This document shows, one piece after another, positions 8,534 to 16,924 of a DNA stretch of 42,017 nucleotides. The DNA comes from Planctomycetota bacterium. Lineage in GTDB: Bacteria; Planctomycetota; Phycisphaerae; Phycisphaerales; SM1A02. The DNA lies in assembly GCA_003671055.1 (NCBI GenBank), contig QWPV01000018.1, forward strand, positions 1-42,017, given 5' to 3'. The translations under genes were made by a program, and so were the position numbers. The notes under the pieces are model-generated. The model saw only the letters and a program-made list of their open reading frames with translations. It did not search any database and was not told where the DNA came from. The stretch's first letter is position 1. Each line of letters opens with the position of its first letter.

Positions 8534-10183
8534 TCAGGCCTTGCTCACGATGGGGAACGGTCGGCCGCGCCCAAACGCACGCTGCGTGAGTTTGAGAATC
8601 ACAGCCGCTTGGTCGCGCTTGAACTGCGCGCGATCGATTGCAGTGCACCAACGCTCGACAAGCGCAAGGTCGAGTCCCGTTGTCCTCGCAATAAGCGCAG
8701 GCGTTCGCTCGAATTCCACGAAACCTTCAACGATCGCGTCGAGGTCTGCGTAGGCAGGCAGCGTGTCCTGATCGGTTTGATCATGGCGCAACTCTGCGCT
8801 CGGAGGCTTCTCGATAGAGCGCAGCGGAATCGGCGGCGCGGAAAATCCGCACTCGGCCGCGTTCGCGTTCATCCAACGAGCGAGTGCGTACACGCGAGTT
8901 TTGACGAGATCGCCGATGGGCGCGAGTGCGCCACACATGTCGCCGTACAGCGTCGCGTAGCCAGTTGCATGCTCGCTCTTGTTGCCAGTGGTCAGCACGA
9001 GTGCGCCCGTCGCATTCGAGTATCCCATGAGCAACACGCCGCGCACACGCGATTGGAGATTCTCATCGACGATCGCTGGGATTTCTTCCAACGCTGGCGC
9101 GAGTGCTGCACGCAGTGCGTCATGCGCATCGTGGATCGGAAGTCGGAGTGCTTGCGCGAGTACGAGTGCTGATGCTGTCGCGCGCGCATCTTCAAGCGAA
9201 TGCGTGGACGAGAATCGCGAAGGCATCAAGAGCCCTGTCACGTTTTCTGCACCGAGCGCATGCGCCGCGAGTGCTGCAACGATCGCGCTATCGATGCCGC
9301 CCGAGAGACCAAGCACTGCACGCGTGTGCCCAGTCTTCCGAAAATAGCCTGCAATTCCCGTCGAAATCGCGGCGAAGACTTCGGCTTCCCACGCGCGCGC
9401 GACTGCAGGAATCGCGGCCGCGTGCGCAAGGTCAATCGTGTGCTCCGCATCACCACGCTCCCACTGCGCATCAAGCAACAGCGCGCCATCAGGTCGCACG
9501 ATGCGCGCGTGTCCGTCAAAGACGAGATCATCATGCGCGCCCGCTTGATTGACACTCACGACAGTTGCACCGCGCGCCGCAGCCTTCGCAAGAATCACGC
9601 GATGCGCCGCGTCTTTGTCGAGTGCGAATGGACTTGCGCTAGGGACAACGAGAATCGTTGCACCAAGTGCGATCGTCTCGCCCACTGGATCGCATGCATA
9701 TGTGCAACGAACATGCGTGTCTTCCGCGCGCCAGAGATCTTCGCACACCAACACGCCGACTTTCTCGCCCGCGCACTCCATGACAAGCGGCGTGTTCCCA
9801 TGGACGAAGTAGCGCTCTTCCGCGAAAACGTCGTACTCCGGAAGCAGTCGCTTGCGATAGACCGCGCTGACAACGCCCTTCGAAAGCACCGCGATCGAAT
9901 TCGCGCATGGTCGCTCGCCCGTCGTGATCGGTTCTGGAAATCCAACGAGCGCTGTCACGCGTTGTGCAGCGGCCGCCAGTCGTGCAATCGCTTCCTGCGC
10001 ACGACGCGCAACACCTTCGCGAAAGAGTAGATCCCGCGGCGGGTAGCCAACCACCGCAAGCTCGCTGAAGACAATCAAATCCACGCCCTCGCGGTCGGCG
10101 CGTGCAATTGCGTCTGCGATGCGCGGCTCATTGCCTGCGATATCGCCAACTCTCGGATCAAACTGCACGGTTCGAATCTTCAC
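8534..10183 (-). CDS. nadE: Glutamine-dependent NAD+ synthetase
   Basis: 549 aa. It makes NAD+ from nicotinic acid adenine dinucleotide, ATP and glutamine, the last step of NAD synthesis in the cytoplasm. The N-terminal nitrilase-like glutaminase domain has the Glu-Lys-Cys triad: SELAVVGYPPRD (Glu, about residue 40), YRKRLLPEYD (Lys, about 111) and VLVCEDLW (Cys, about 146). The C-terminal synthetase domain has the PP-loop LGLSGGIDSA near residue 290 and TTGNKSEHATGYATLYGD. The GTG at 10181-10183 begins KIRTVQFDPRVGDIAGN, the normal start of the family. The frame stays open to 10513, but that extension runs through the LprI-like gene and has no family similarity. It is followed closely by mutL. 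Confidence 0.95.
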   Translation of the reverse strand: MKIRTVQFDPRVGDIAGNEPRIADAIARADREGVDLIVFSELAVVGYPPRDLLFREGVARRAQEAIARLAAAAQRVTALVGFPEPITTGERPCANSIAVLSKGVVSAVYRKRLLPEYDVFAEERYFVHGNTPLVMECAGEKVGVLVCEDLWRAEDTHVRCTYACDPVGETIALGATILVVPSASPFALDKDAAHRVILAKAAARGATVVSVNQAGAHDDLVFDGHARIVRPDGALLLDAQWERGDAEHTIDLAHAAAIPAVARAWEAEVFAAISTGIAGYFRKTGHTRAVLGLSGGIDSAIVAALAAHALGAENVTGLLMPSRFSSTHSLEDARATASALVLAQALRLPIHDAHDALRAALAPALEEIPAIVDENLQSRVRGVLLMGYSNATGALVLTTGNKSEHATGYATLYGDMCGALAPIGDLVKTRVYALARWMNANAAECGFSAPPIPLRSIEKPPSAELRHDQTDQDTLPAYADLDAIVEGFVEFERTPALIARTTGLDLALVERWCTAIDRAQFKRDQAAVILKLTQRAFGRGRPFPIVSKA

Positions 10184-10220
10184 GGGGACGCAAAGGATAC
10201 GGCAGCGGCCTTCGCGTGGG

Positions 10221-10763
10221 TTACTCGACCGAATGCTCCCGCTTGTAGGCCCACTGCGCGTTACAGACATTTCCCTCATCCCTATGCAAAAGCTCCTCGA
10301 GCACTTCCGCACGCCCGCGATACATGATGGCCAGATCTGTCCCGACGCACATCGGCTTGATGCTGCCGCCCAAAACATCGCTCGGCCAACGAAACGCAAG
10401 CTCAGCCTCGAAGTGCGCCAACCATGCGTCCTGCGAACGCTTGAGCAACGCCAACACCTCCTCGGTATCGACGCCGAGAGTCGCAGCTTCATTTTGAACC
10501 GCCACGAGCGCACGAAGCATTCGCTCCTCCTGCTCGGTCGCGTCCGCCAGGCTCGCGGAGTTCATCGCACTCTGCGTCAGCGCTGCATCCCACCGCTCAC
10601 CGGAAGTCTTCGAACGATCGATCTCTCCATCGAGATGCACCATCTCCGCAACAACCGCCTCGGGGGCGGCCGCATCACGCTCGCACCCCGAGCATGCAAA
10701 GCACAGCACCGCAGCGATGTACAACCGACAGAGCGAAATCCCGTATCGAAAAAACTGTTCCAT
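10221..10763 (-). CDS. Lipoprotein with LprI/DUF1311-like domain
   Basis: 180 aa from ATG 10763. The N-terminus (SLCRLYIAAVLCFACSGC) is a lipoprotein signal with the acylated Cys after S-G. The mature part is helical, ending in an LprI-like pattern: a conserved AWLAHFEAEL segment, GGSIKPMC, and a Thr/Arg-containing helix (GTDLAIMYRGRAEVLEELL). LprI-family proteins are small envelope proteins, some of which inhibit lysozyme. Here the assignment rests on the W...GGS...C...R pattern only. It is followed 37 nt later by nadE. A longer in-frame start at 10862 lacks a signal peptide and runs into the terminator region of the next gene. Confidence 0.72.
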   Translation of the reverse strand: MEQFFRYGISLCRLYIAAVLCFACSGCERDAAAPEAVVAEMVHLDGEIDRSKTSGERWDAALTQSAMNSASLADATEQEERMLRALVAVQNEAATLGVDTEEVLALLKRSQDAWLAHFEAELAFRWPSDVLGGSIKPMCVGTDLAIMYRGRAEVLEELLHRDEGNVCNAQWAYKREHSVE

Positions 10764-10854
10764 AGCAGCGTCCAATCTTTGCGTGTGCGATCCGACGGAG
10801 CCGCATCTATCGACGATCCACCGCTGCCTGCACCAATGCTGCTCGCAACCCAAA

Positions 10855-10889
10855 ACGACCAACGCCTCCTGTGCGGAGGCGTTGGTCGT
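10855..10889 (-). terminator. Strong terminator hairpin of the HTH-receiver regulator gene
   Basis: A perfect 15-bp stem (ACGACCAACGCCTCC with its complement) and a 5-nt loop lie 23 nt past the stop of the regulator gene. On the minus strand it is followed by TTTTGGG. On the plus strand it is followed by the pyrimidine-rich CTTCTTTCTCTC, but no plus-strand gene ends here. Confidence 0.75.
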
Positions 10890-10912
10890 CTTCTTTCTCT
10901 CACGGATTTGTG

Positions 10913-11506
10913 TTAACCAACGAATGCGTGGGCATGTTCAATTGCGTCGACTACTTGGCGGACAGTGAATGGCTTGCGCAAGATGCAGTCAAAGCCCTTC
11001 CCATTCATCGACGACATCTGGCCGTCGGTGAGCTTTCCGCTCACACCGATCACTCGGGTCATCTGCAATTCATCAGAGTGGCGCACGAAACTCATCAGCG
11101 CTCCGCTCTCGACTTCCGGTAGATGCAGGTCGACAAGTAACACATGCGGCCGGAAGCGCTCTAGTTCGCAACCTGCTGCAAAGGAACTCATCGCGCAACG
11201 CACTTCGAAGCGCGTTTGCTCCGAAAGCACTTTACGCAACATGTCCGAAGCGCTTGCATCGCCATCGAGGACGAGCACGCGCGGGTTGCCGCTCATGAGT
11301 CCGTCCATCGGAATGCTGTGCTTCTTCATGAAAGCCAGAAGGTTGGTCACCGGAATACGGCGATCCTTCGAGCCTGGGATTCGGTAGCCGCGAAGCTGCC
11401 CCGAATCAAACCATTTACTGACCGTGCGGCTCGCGACGTTGCAGACTTTCGCAACCTCGCCCGTGGTAAGAACGTCCTTGTCGGTGAAACTTGATTGATC
11501 CTTCAT
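10913..11506 (-). CDS. Regulator with N-terminal excisionase-type HTH and C-terminal receiver domain
   Basis: 197 aa. Residues about 10-62 are a MerR/excisionase-like helix-turn-helix (LTTGEVAKVCNVASRTVSKW, then GQLRGYRIPGSKDRRIP). Residues about 74-190 are a receiver domain: VLVLDGDASASDMLRKVL, phospho-acceptor Asp in HVLLVDLHLPEVE, switch Ser in VIGVSGK and conserved Lys in ILRKPF. This reverses the usual receiver-then-output order. The first acidic pair reads LDGD rather than DD. A Shine-Dalgarno AGGAG lies 5 nt before the ATG. No histidine kinase is adjacent, so partner and targets are unknown. The gene stands alone between its own upstream region and a strong terminator. Confidence 0.88.
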   Translation of the reverse strand: MKDQSSFTDKDVLTTGEVAKVCNVASRTVSKWFDSGQLRGYRIPGSKDRRIPVTNLLAFMKKHSIPMDGLMSGNPRVLVLDGDASASDMLRKVLSEQTRFEVRCAMSSFAAGCELERFRPHVLLVDLHLPEVESGALMSFVRHSDELQMTRVIGVSGKLTDGQMSSMNGKGFDCILRKPFTVRQVVDAIEHAHAFVG

Positions 11507-11594
11507 GGCAACTCCTAGCTCCTATATCGAGTGCAGCACCGCTGCTGCGTGCTTGCAGTGACTCGACAAATGGGGATCGGGCAGAAGTCAGGTT

Positions 11595-11604
11595 GGATTA
11601 ATCC
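11595..11604. promoter_or_regulatory. Palindrome upstream of the HTH-receiver gene (possible operator)
   Basis: A perfect 10-bp palindrome, GGATTAATCC, lies about 90 nt upstream of the regulator's ATG. Such a site could be bound by the regulator itself. Position and symmetry are the only support. Confidence 0.25.
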
Positions 11605-11629
11605 GAAGGTGCGTTTCCTGCGTGAAAGG

Positions 11630-11644
11630 AGGCTGATTCAGCCT
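11630..11644 (-). terminator. Possible terminator after ilvA
   Basis: A short symmetric hairpin AGGCTG-AAT-CAGCCT lies 60 nt past the ilvA stop and is followed on the minus strand by CCTTTC. It is the only stem seen between ilvA and the next gene. It is weak because of the 3-nt loop and interrupted T-run. Confidence 0.35.
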
Positions 11645-11704
11645 GCACAGACTGCGCGGTGCCCTGCTTGCGATCGTTATCGGGTCAACCGTTCCACTGA
11701 AGGC

Positions 11705-12967
11705 TCAGGCAGTCGCCCCAACTGCGCGCTTTGCGGACTGGACTTGCTCAAGAACGGTGATCGAGCGTTCGAGCAGCATTCGGTTCAACTCTTCGCCATG
11801 TGCAGTGTCGCGCACTTCGACGACACATTGCACCTGCACACGTGAAATGTCCGGACCGCCGAAGATTCGTTCGTGACGAATGTCGAGCACGCTTGCGCCC
11901 GCATCAGCAACGGCGCGAGTGAGATCAGCGAGTCCACCAGGTCGATCGCTGATGAGCGCTGAAAAGTGGACAAGTCTGCCATCGACTGCGAGCGCGTGAT
12001 CGATCACGCGACTGAGTACGAGTGGATCGATGTTGCCACCGCAGAGCAGCAGCACGACGCGCTTGCCCGCAAGGTGTTGCAATTGATTCGTAAGGAGCGC
12101 TGCGAGTGGTGCTGCGCCTGCGCCCTCGACAACACCACGCGTGTGTTCAACAAGCCGAAGAATCGCAAGGGAAATCGCTTGTTCGTCGACCGTGACCACG
12201 CGATCGACCAACGGTCGAGCGATCGCGAATGCACGCGCGCCAACTTCTGGCACCGCAAGTCCATCCGCGAGCGTCGAACCTGCTTGAATTCGCACAGGCT
12301 GCTGTTGCCCAGCAGCCGCGAGAAACGACGCGCAACGCGCTGGTTCAACGCCAATGATCTCGATACTCTTGCGTGCATCCTTCGCGAAAAGCGCGACGCC
12401 CGCAATCAATCCGCCGCCGCCGATAGGCACGATGATCGCATCAACATCTGGCAAGTCTTCAAGCACTTCAAGCGCGACTGTCCCCGCTCCCGCGATGATC
12501 GCGGCGTCATTGAAGCCATGCACATAGATCATGCGATCGCTGACGACGAACGCATCCGCGCGCACTTTCGCTTCAGCGATGTTCTGCCCTTCCAGAAGCA
12601 CTCGCGCACCGAGCTCACGGCATCGCGCCTGTTTGACGAGTGGCGCCGTCAGCGGCATGACCACGGTCACAGGAATGCCTAACTCTCGACCATGCCACGC
12701 AAGCGCAAGCGCATGATTGCCCGCACTCGCAGCGACAACACCGCGCGCGCGATCTGCGACAGGGATCTGCAACAGCGCGTTTCGCGCACCGCGCTCCTTG
12801 AAACTTCCCGTGCGCTGTTCGTACTCGTTCTTCGTCCAAACCTCAGCACCCGTGAGGCGACTGAGCGCGAGCGAGTGAATGCATGGCGTCCTGACGATGC
12901 CGCCTACAAGTCGTGCCGCGGCATCGCGGACATCTTGCGGAGTCACATCGTTGGACGCACTCGTCAC
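11705..12967 (-). CDS. ilvA: Threonine ammonia-lyase (threonine dehydratase) with ACT domain
   Basis: 420 aa. A pyridoxal-phosphate enzyme that converts threonine to 2-oxobutanoate and ammonia, the first step toward isoleucine. The PLP lysine is in GSFKERGARNAL (about residue 57). The substrate/cofactor loops are SAGNHALALAW and the glycine-rich IGGGGLIAG, with LCGGNID near residue 315. Residues from about 335 form one ACT-type regulatory domain (LVHFSALISDRPGGLADLTR), as in the 400-420-aa class with a single ACT domain rather than the long two-ACT-like form. Its ATGA overlaps the accC stop, so it is translationally coupled to biotin carboxylase. The biosynthetic or catabolic role cannot be separated by sequence alone. 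Confidence 0.92.
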   Translation of the reverse strand: MTSASNDVTPQDVRDAAARLVGGIVRTPCIHSLALSRLTGAEVWTKNEYEQRTGSFKERGARNALLQIPVADRARGVVAASAGNHALALAWHGRELGIPVTVVMPLTAPLVKQARCRELGARVLLEGQNIAEAKVRADAFVVSDRMIYVHGFNDAAIIAGAGTVALEVLEDLPDVDAIIVPIGGGGLIAGVALFAKDARKSIEIIGVEPARCASFLAAAGQQQPVRIQAGSTLADGLAVPEVGARAFAIARPLVDRVVTVDEQAISLAILRLVEHTRGVVEGAGAAPLAALLTNQLQHLAGKRVVLLLCGGNIDPLVLSRVIDHALAVDGRLVHFSALISDRPGGLADLTRAVADAGASVLDIRHERIFGGPDISRVQVQCVVEVRDTAHGEELNRMLLERSITVLEQVQSAKRAVGATA

Positions 12968-14316
12968 GACGCGTCCTTCTTTAGGAATCGTTCGACGTAG
13001 TGAATGTCGAAGGTCGCGTTCACAAACTCCGGCGTTTCCAGCAATCGCCGATGCAGCGCGATCGTCGTCTTGATCGGACCAATCTTGAACTCCTCGAGCG
13101 CGACCTTCAGCCGCGCAATCGCCGTCGCACGATCAGGTCCATGCACGATGAGTTTGCCGATCATGGAATCGTAGTTACTCGGAATGCGATAGCCCGCGCG
13201 CGCATGCGAATCGAGACGCACACCGAGACCACCAGGCGCCGCCCATGTTTCGATCAACCCAGCCTGCGGCATGAAATTGCGATCGGGGTCTTCCGCATTG
13301 ATGCGGCACTCGATGGCGTGTCCACGCGCAACGATGTCCGACTGCTGCATCGAAAGTTTCGCACCACTGGCCACGAGAATCTGCTCGCGCACGATGTCGA
13401 CGCCCGTGATCATTTCGGTCACGGGATGTTCAACTTGCACACGCGTGTTCACTTCGAGCATGTAGAAGTTCTGCTTCGCGTCCATCAAGAACTCAACCGT
13501 CGCCGCGCCGCAATACTTCGCGCTCGCAATGAGCGCAGCGGCGCTCTCACACACGCGCATTCGCTTCGCAGGATCTACTGCAGGCGCAGGCGCTTCTTCG
13601 ATGAGCTTCTGATGTCGGCGTTGGCTCGAGCAGTCACGCTCGAACAGATGCACTGCGTTGCCGTGCGAGTCGCCAATCGTTTGCACCTCGAAATGCCGTG
13701 CATTCTCAAGGAATTTCTCGATGTACACCGCACCATTGCCGAACGCTGCTGCTGCTTCTTGACGCGCAGATTCAATGCCCGCGCGCAGTTCCGCTTCATC
13801 GCGCGCAACACGCATACCGCGACCACCACCACCAGCGGTTGCTTTCACAATGACGGGGTAACCAACTTCACCGGCGACCTTCACCGCGTCATCGATGTCT
13901 TCAATCGCATCCTCGGTTCCAGGGAACACCGGCGTGCCAGCCTTGCGCGCCATCTTCTTGCAACTCACTTTGTCGCCGAGCAATCCCATTGCTTCTGGCG
14001 ATGGACCGATGAACGCAATCTGCGAGTCGCGGCAGACTTCAGCGAAGTGCGCGTTCTCGGAGAGGAAACCGTAACCAGGATGAATCGCATCCGCGCCAGT
14101 CACTTCTGCAGCGGCGATGATGCGTTCAATCTTGAGATAACTTTGTGGCGAAGGGCCAGGACCGATGCAGACAGTGCGATCGGCTAACTCAAGCCAAGGC
14201 GCGCCCTTGTCTGCTGTGGAGTAGACGCAGACTGTTTCGATGCCGAGACACTTCGCTGCACGAATGACACGAAGGGCGATCTCGCCTCGGTTCGCGATGA
14301 GAATGCGTTTGAACAT
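12964..14316 (-). CDS. accC: Acetyl-CoA carboxylase, biotin carboxylase subunit
   Basis: 450 aa, the usual length. It carboxylates the biotin on AccB using ATP and bicarbonate, the first half-reaction of malonyl-CoA formation for fatty acid synthesis. Typical blocks run in order: ILIANRGEIALRVIRA at the N-terminus, HPGYGFLSENAHFAEVC, the ATP-grasp glycine loop KATAGGGGRGMRVA, EAPAPAVDP, and the catalytic region NTRVQVEHPVTEMITGVDIV. The gene is 23 nt after accB and overlaps ilvA by 4 nt. The carboxyltransferase subunits are not in the window. Confidence 0.97.
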   Translation of the reverse strand: MFKRILIANRGEIALRVIRAAKCLGIETVCVYSTADKGAPWLELADRTVCIGPGPSPQSYLKIERIIAAAEVTGADAIHPGYGFLSENAHFAEVCRDSQIAFIGPSPEAMGLLGDKVSCKKMARKAGTPVFPGTEDAIEDIDDAVKVAGEVGYPVIVKATAGGGGRGMRVARDEAELRAGIESARQEAAAAFGNGAVYIEKFLENARHFEVQTIGDSHGNAVHLFERDCSSQRRHQKLIEEAPAPAVDPAKRMRVCESAAALIASAKYCGAATVEFLMDAKQNFYMLEVNTRVQVEHPVTEMITGVDIVREQILVASGAKLSMQQSDIVARGHAIECRINAEDPDRNFMPQAGLIETWAAPGGLGVRLDSHARAGYRIPSNYDSMIGKLIVHGPDRATAIARLKVALEEFKIGPIKTTIALHRRLLETPEFVNATFDIHYVERFLKKDAS

Positions 14317-14339
14317 AGTGAGTGCGTCCTAGGCGGGAT

Positions 14340-14801
14340 TTAGCTTGGACGGATGCGGAACAACGGCTGCCCAAACTCAACGGGCTGCCCACTCTTCACG
14401 AGCACGGCTTCAACGGTTCCCGATGTCTCCGCCTTGATTTCGTTGAAGATCTTCATCGCCTCGATGAGGCAAACGGTGGTGTCGGGTCCGACGGTGCTTC
14501 CGATGGAGACGAATGGTGGCTTGTCGGGACCGGCTGAGAGGTAGAAGGTGCCCACCATCGGGCTCTCAATTGCGGGAAGTGCTACTACTGCTGCCGCTGC
14601 GGCGGCCGCGGGTGCGGCTACTGGAGCGGTTGCTGCAACGGGCGCGGCAGCGGCGACAGGAGCGGCGTACACCACAGGGGCGCCGCCTGATCCGCCGCGC
14701 TTCACGGTCACCGTCTCTTCCTTGTCCTTGAGATCGAGCTCGGAAAGGTCGTTTTCCACCATCAGCCGGACGAGTTCTTTGAGTTTACGAATGTCAATCA
14801 T
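14340..14801 (-). CDS. accB: Acetyl-CoA carboxylase, biotin carboxyl carrier protein
   Basis: 153 aa. It carries the covalent biotin that shuttles carboxyl groups between AccC and the carboxyltransferase. The N-terminal DIRKLKELVRLMVENDLSEL is typical of bacterial BCCP. A flexible Ala/Pro/Val linker follows at about residues 40-75. The C-terminal biotinyl domain has the thumb-like segment and the biotin site EAMKIFNE, with Lys as attachment point. First gene of accB-accC-ilvA. An N-terminal Met precedes IDIRKL, and no alternative start is needed. Confidence 0.97.
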   Translation of the reverse strand: MIDIRKLKELVRLMVENDLSELDLKDKEETVTVKRGGSGGAPVVYAAPVAAAAPVAATAPVAAPAAAAAAAVVALPAIESPMVGTFYLSAGPDKPPFVSIGSTVGPDTTVCLIEAMKIFNEIKAETSGTVEAVLVKSGQPVEFGQPLFRIRPS

Positions 14802-14933
14802 GGCGTGGGATCCCGAAACTTTTGAAGGGGCGAATCATACCGCAAGGACCGCAAGAGTCCAATGTCCCCCCCTGTTCACGGAGGATGCCCTCGGTTTCGA
14901 TGCAGAACTCGGAAAGCCGCCTCTCTCGAAGCG

Positions 14934-15401
14934 CTAACCCACGGATTGCCATGGCGCGACCGAGCGGGGCGAGCCGAGAACTTCGGCCATCGCAACGAAT
15001 TGCCGCATCGATTTCTGGGAGTGGAGCGCGCCGCGCAACGAGGAGAGGTCCGCGGCAGCACGGGCGTGACTAGCGGACTTGTGATCTGACATCGCGTCGG
15101 CGGCACTTTGAACGGCGTAAGCACGCGCGGATTTTGAATATGCCCCGCTCGTGACCGGTGCTCGAGTAACGGGCTTTTTCGCGATTGGTTTTGGCGGTGT
15201 ACGAGAAGGCTGCGACTGACGCGACGCCTGCAACTGCTTCGGAATCGGCGGCGCACGAGGCGGAACGCGCGCAGGCGCTGCTTGCGCCGGTTGTGGTGCG
15301 AGCCCCTTCATCAATTCAGCTTTCGCTTTCGCACGCTTCGCAGCTGCGGCAAGCAGCGCGTTCACGACGATCACAGCGATGATCCACCAGAGACCTTTCA
15401 T
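14934..15401 (-). CDS. Small membrane-anchored proline/alanine-rich protein
   Basis: 155 aa from ATG 15401, which has AGGA 7 nt upstream; a GTG at 15407 adds two residues. One N-terminal membrane helix (GLWWIIAVIVVNALLAAAA) is followed by a basic stretch. A Pro-rich linker (about residues 35-85: VPPRAPPIP, PPKPIAKKP) and a short C-terminal helical part (SDHKSASHARAAADLSSLRG) complete it. I recognise no domain. It lies between the DUF1501 gene and accB on the same strand, with a 132-nt gap to accB that shows nothing notable. Confidence 0.7.
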   Translation of the reverse strand: MKGLWWIIAVIVVNALLAAAAKRAKAKAELMKGLAPQPAQAAPARVPPRAPPIPKQLQASRQSQPSRTPPKPIAKKPVTRAPVTSGAYSKSARAYAVQSAADAMSDHKSASHARAAADLSSLRGALHSQKSMRQFVAMAEVLGSPRSVAPWQSVG

Positions 15402-15441
15402 ACGCACATCCTAACGGAACGCACAGCGCCAAACCAGGCAA

Positions 15442-16905
15442 TCACGCCAAAATCGGTTCGATCACCTTGCCCGCAATATCCGTGAGTCGATAGTGACGCC
15501 CTTGGAAGCGATAGGTCAGCCGCTCGTGATCGACGCCCATCAAGCGCAGAATCGTCGCGTGCAAATCATGAACATGCACTCCATCGGCGGCGATGTTGTA
15601 GCCAAAGTCATCGGTCGCACCGTGGACGTGTCCCGCTTTCACCCCACCGCCCGCCATCCAAATGCTGAAGCAGCGCGGATGATGATCGCGACCGTAGTCA
15701 TTGGCAGTCATGCGCCCTTGGCAATAGGCGGTGCGTCCAAACTCTCCGCCCCACACCACAAGCGTGTCTTCGAGCAATCCGCGACGCTTGAGATCAAGCA
15801 CGAGCGCGGCAGAAGCTTGATCGGTTTGCGCACACTGTCGCGTGATGCCGCCGGGAAGTCCACCGTGTTGATCCCAACCTTGATGAAACAATTGCACGAA
15901 GCGTACGCCCCGCTCCACCAATCGTCGCGCCAACAAACAATTCGCCGCATACGTTCCAGGCTCGCGCGCAGAATCGCCGTAGAGCGCGAAGGTTTCGTCA
16001 GTTTCAGTCGAGAGATCCGTGGCATCAGGCACGCTCGTCTGCATGCGATACGCCATCTCAGCTTGCGCCATGCGCGCGTCGATCTCGGTGTCGCCTTCAT
16101 GCATCAACGCGTCGCGCGACAACTCGCGCAGCGCGTCGAGCATGTTGCGTCGCGCGTGCGGTGAAACTCCTTCAGGATTCGTCAGCGCCAAAACGGGCTC
16201 GTTTCCTGCACGAAACTGCACGCCCTGATATTCGCTCGGAAGAAACCCGCTGCCCCACAAGCGTGAGTAGAGCGGTTGATCGCGCTCTGCATCTTTCGAG
16301 ACCAACACAATGAACGACGGAAGATCCGCGTTCATCGAGCCGAGTCCGTAGCTCATCCACGCGCCCATCGAAGGACGCCCTGCGATCTGATTACCACTGC
16401 AGAAAAACGTGATCGCAGGATCGTGATTGATTGCCTCCGTGTGCATCGCGCGCAACACGCAGATCTCGTCGGCGATGCGCGCGGTGTAAGGAAGCAAGTC
16501 GCTCAACTCAATCCCCGCGCGGCCGTGACGTTGAAAGGACGTGAACGATCCTGCCAGCGGCAAGACCGCTTGATTTCCGCTCATTCCCGTCAAGCGCTGT
16601 GCGCCGCGCACGCTTGCGGGCAGGGGTTGACCGTTCATCTCGCGCAGTCGCGCCTTGGGGTCGAGCGTCTCAAACTGTGAAGGTCCGCCTGATTGAAAGA
16701 GATAGATGACGCGCTTTGCACGCGCGGGAAAATGCGTTGCAGACAACAGTGGAGAAGCACTCTGCGCCGCACCTGCGCTTCGCGACGCAAGAATGTCGCT
16801 CAACGCGAGCGCACCGAGACCCATCGCCGACGCACCCAGAAAATGTCGACGCGAGCAACGCATGAGCTCGTCGTAGTCGAGAAGGTTGTTGCGGGGATTG
16901 ATCAT
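15442..16905 (-). CDS. DUF1501 secreted protein with Tat signal
   Basis: 487 aa. DUF1501 proteins belong to the alkaline-phosphatase/sulfatase-like fold, are very common in planctomycetes, and are nearly always paired with a PSD1 protein; their reaction is not established. The N-terminus has a twin-arginine signal (CSRRHFLGASAMGLGALAL), so export of a folded, cofactor-bearing protein is expected. Typical motifs are FPARAKRVIYLFQSGGPSQF near residue 60, HDPAITFFCSG, GVRFVQLFHQGWDQHGGLPG, and VVWGGEFGRTAYCQ with DYGRDHHPRCFSIWMAGGG. The gene starts 19 nt after the PSD1 stop, so the two form an operon. Confidence 0.92.
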   Translation of the reverse strand: MINPRNNLLDYDELMRCSRRHFLGASAMGLGALALSDILASRSAGAAQSASPLLSATHFPARAKRVIYLFQSGGPSQFETLDPKARLREMNGQPLPASVRGAQRLTGMSGNQAVLPLAGSFTSFQRHGRAGIELSDLLPYTARIADEICVLRAMHTEAINHDPAITFFCSGNQIAGRPSMGAWMSYGLGSMNADLPSFIVLVSKDAERDQPLYSRLWGSGFLPSEYQGVQFRAGNEPVLALTNPEGVSPHARRNMLDALRELSRDALMHEGDTEIDARMAQAEMAYRMQTSVPDATDLSTETDETFALYGDSAREPGTYAANCLLARRLVERGVRFVQLFHQGWDQHGGLPGGITRQCAQTDQASAALVLDLKRRGLLEDTLVVWGGEFGRTAYCQGRMTANDYGRDHHPRCFSIWMAGGGVKAGHVHGATDDFGYNIAADGVHVHDLHATILRLMGVDHERLTYRFQGRHYRLTDIAGKVIEPILA

Positions 16906-16924
16906 GGCAGGAGGAACACGAGTA

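Noticed and set aside
10184-10513. N-terminal extension of nadE to 10513
   Set aside because: The extra 110 residues overlap the LprI-like gene in another frame, and the NadE family begins at KIRTVQFD, right after the GTG at 10183.
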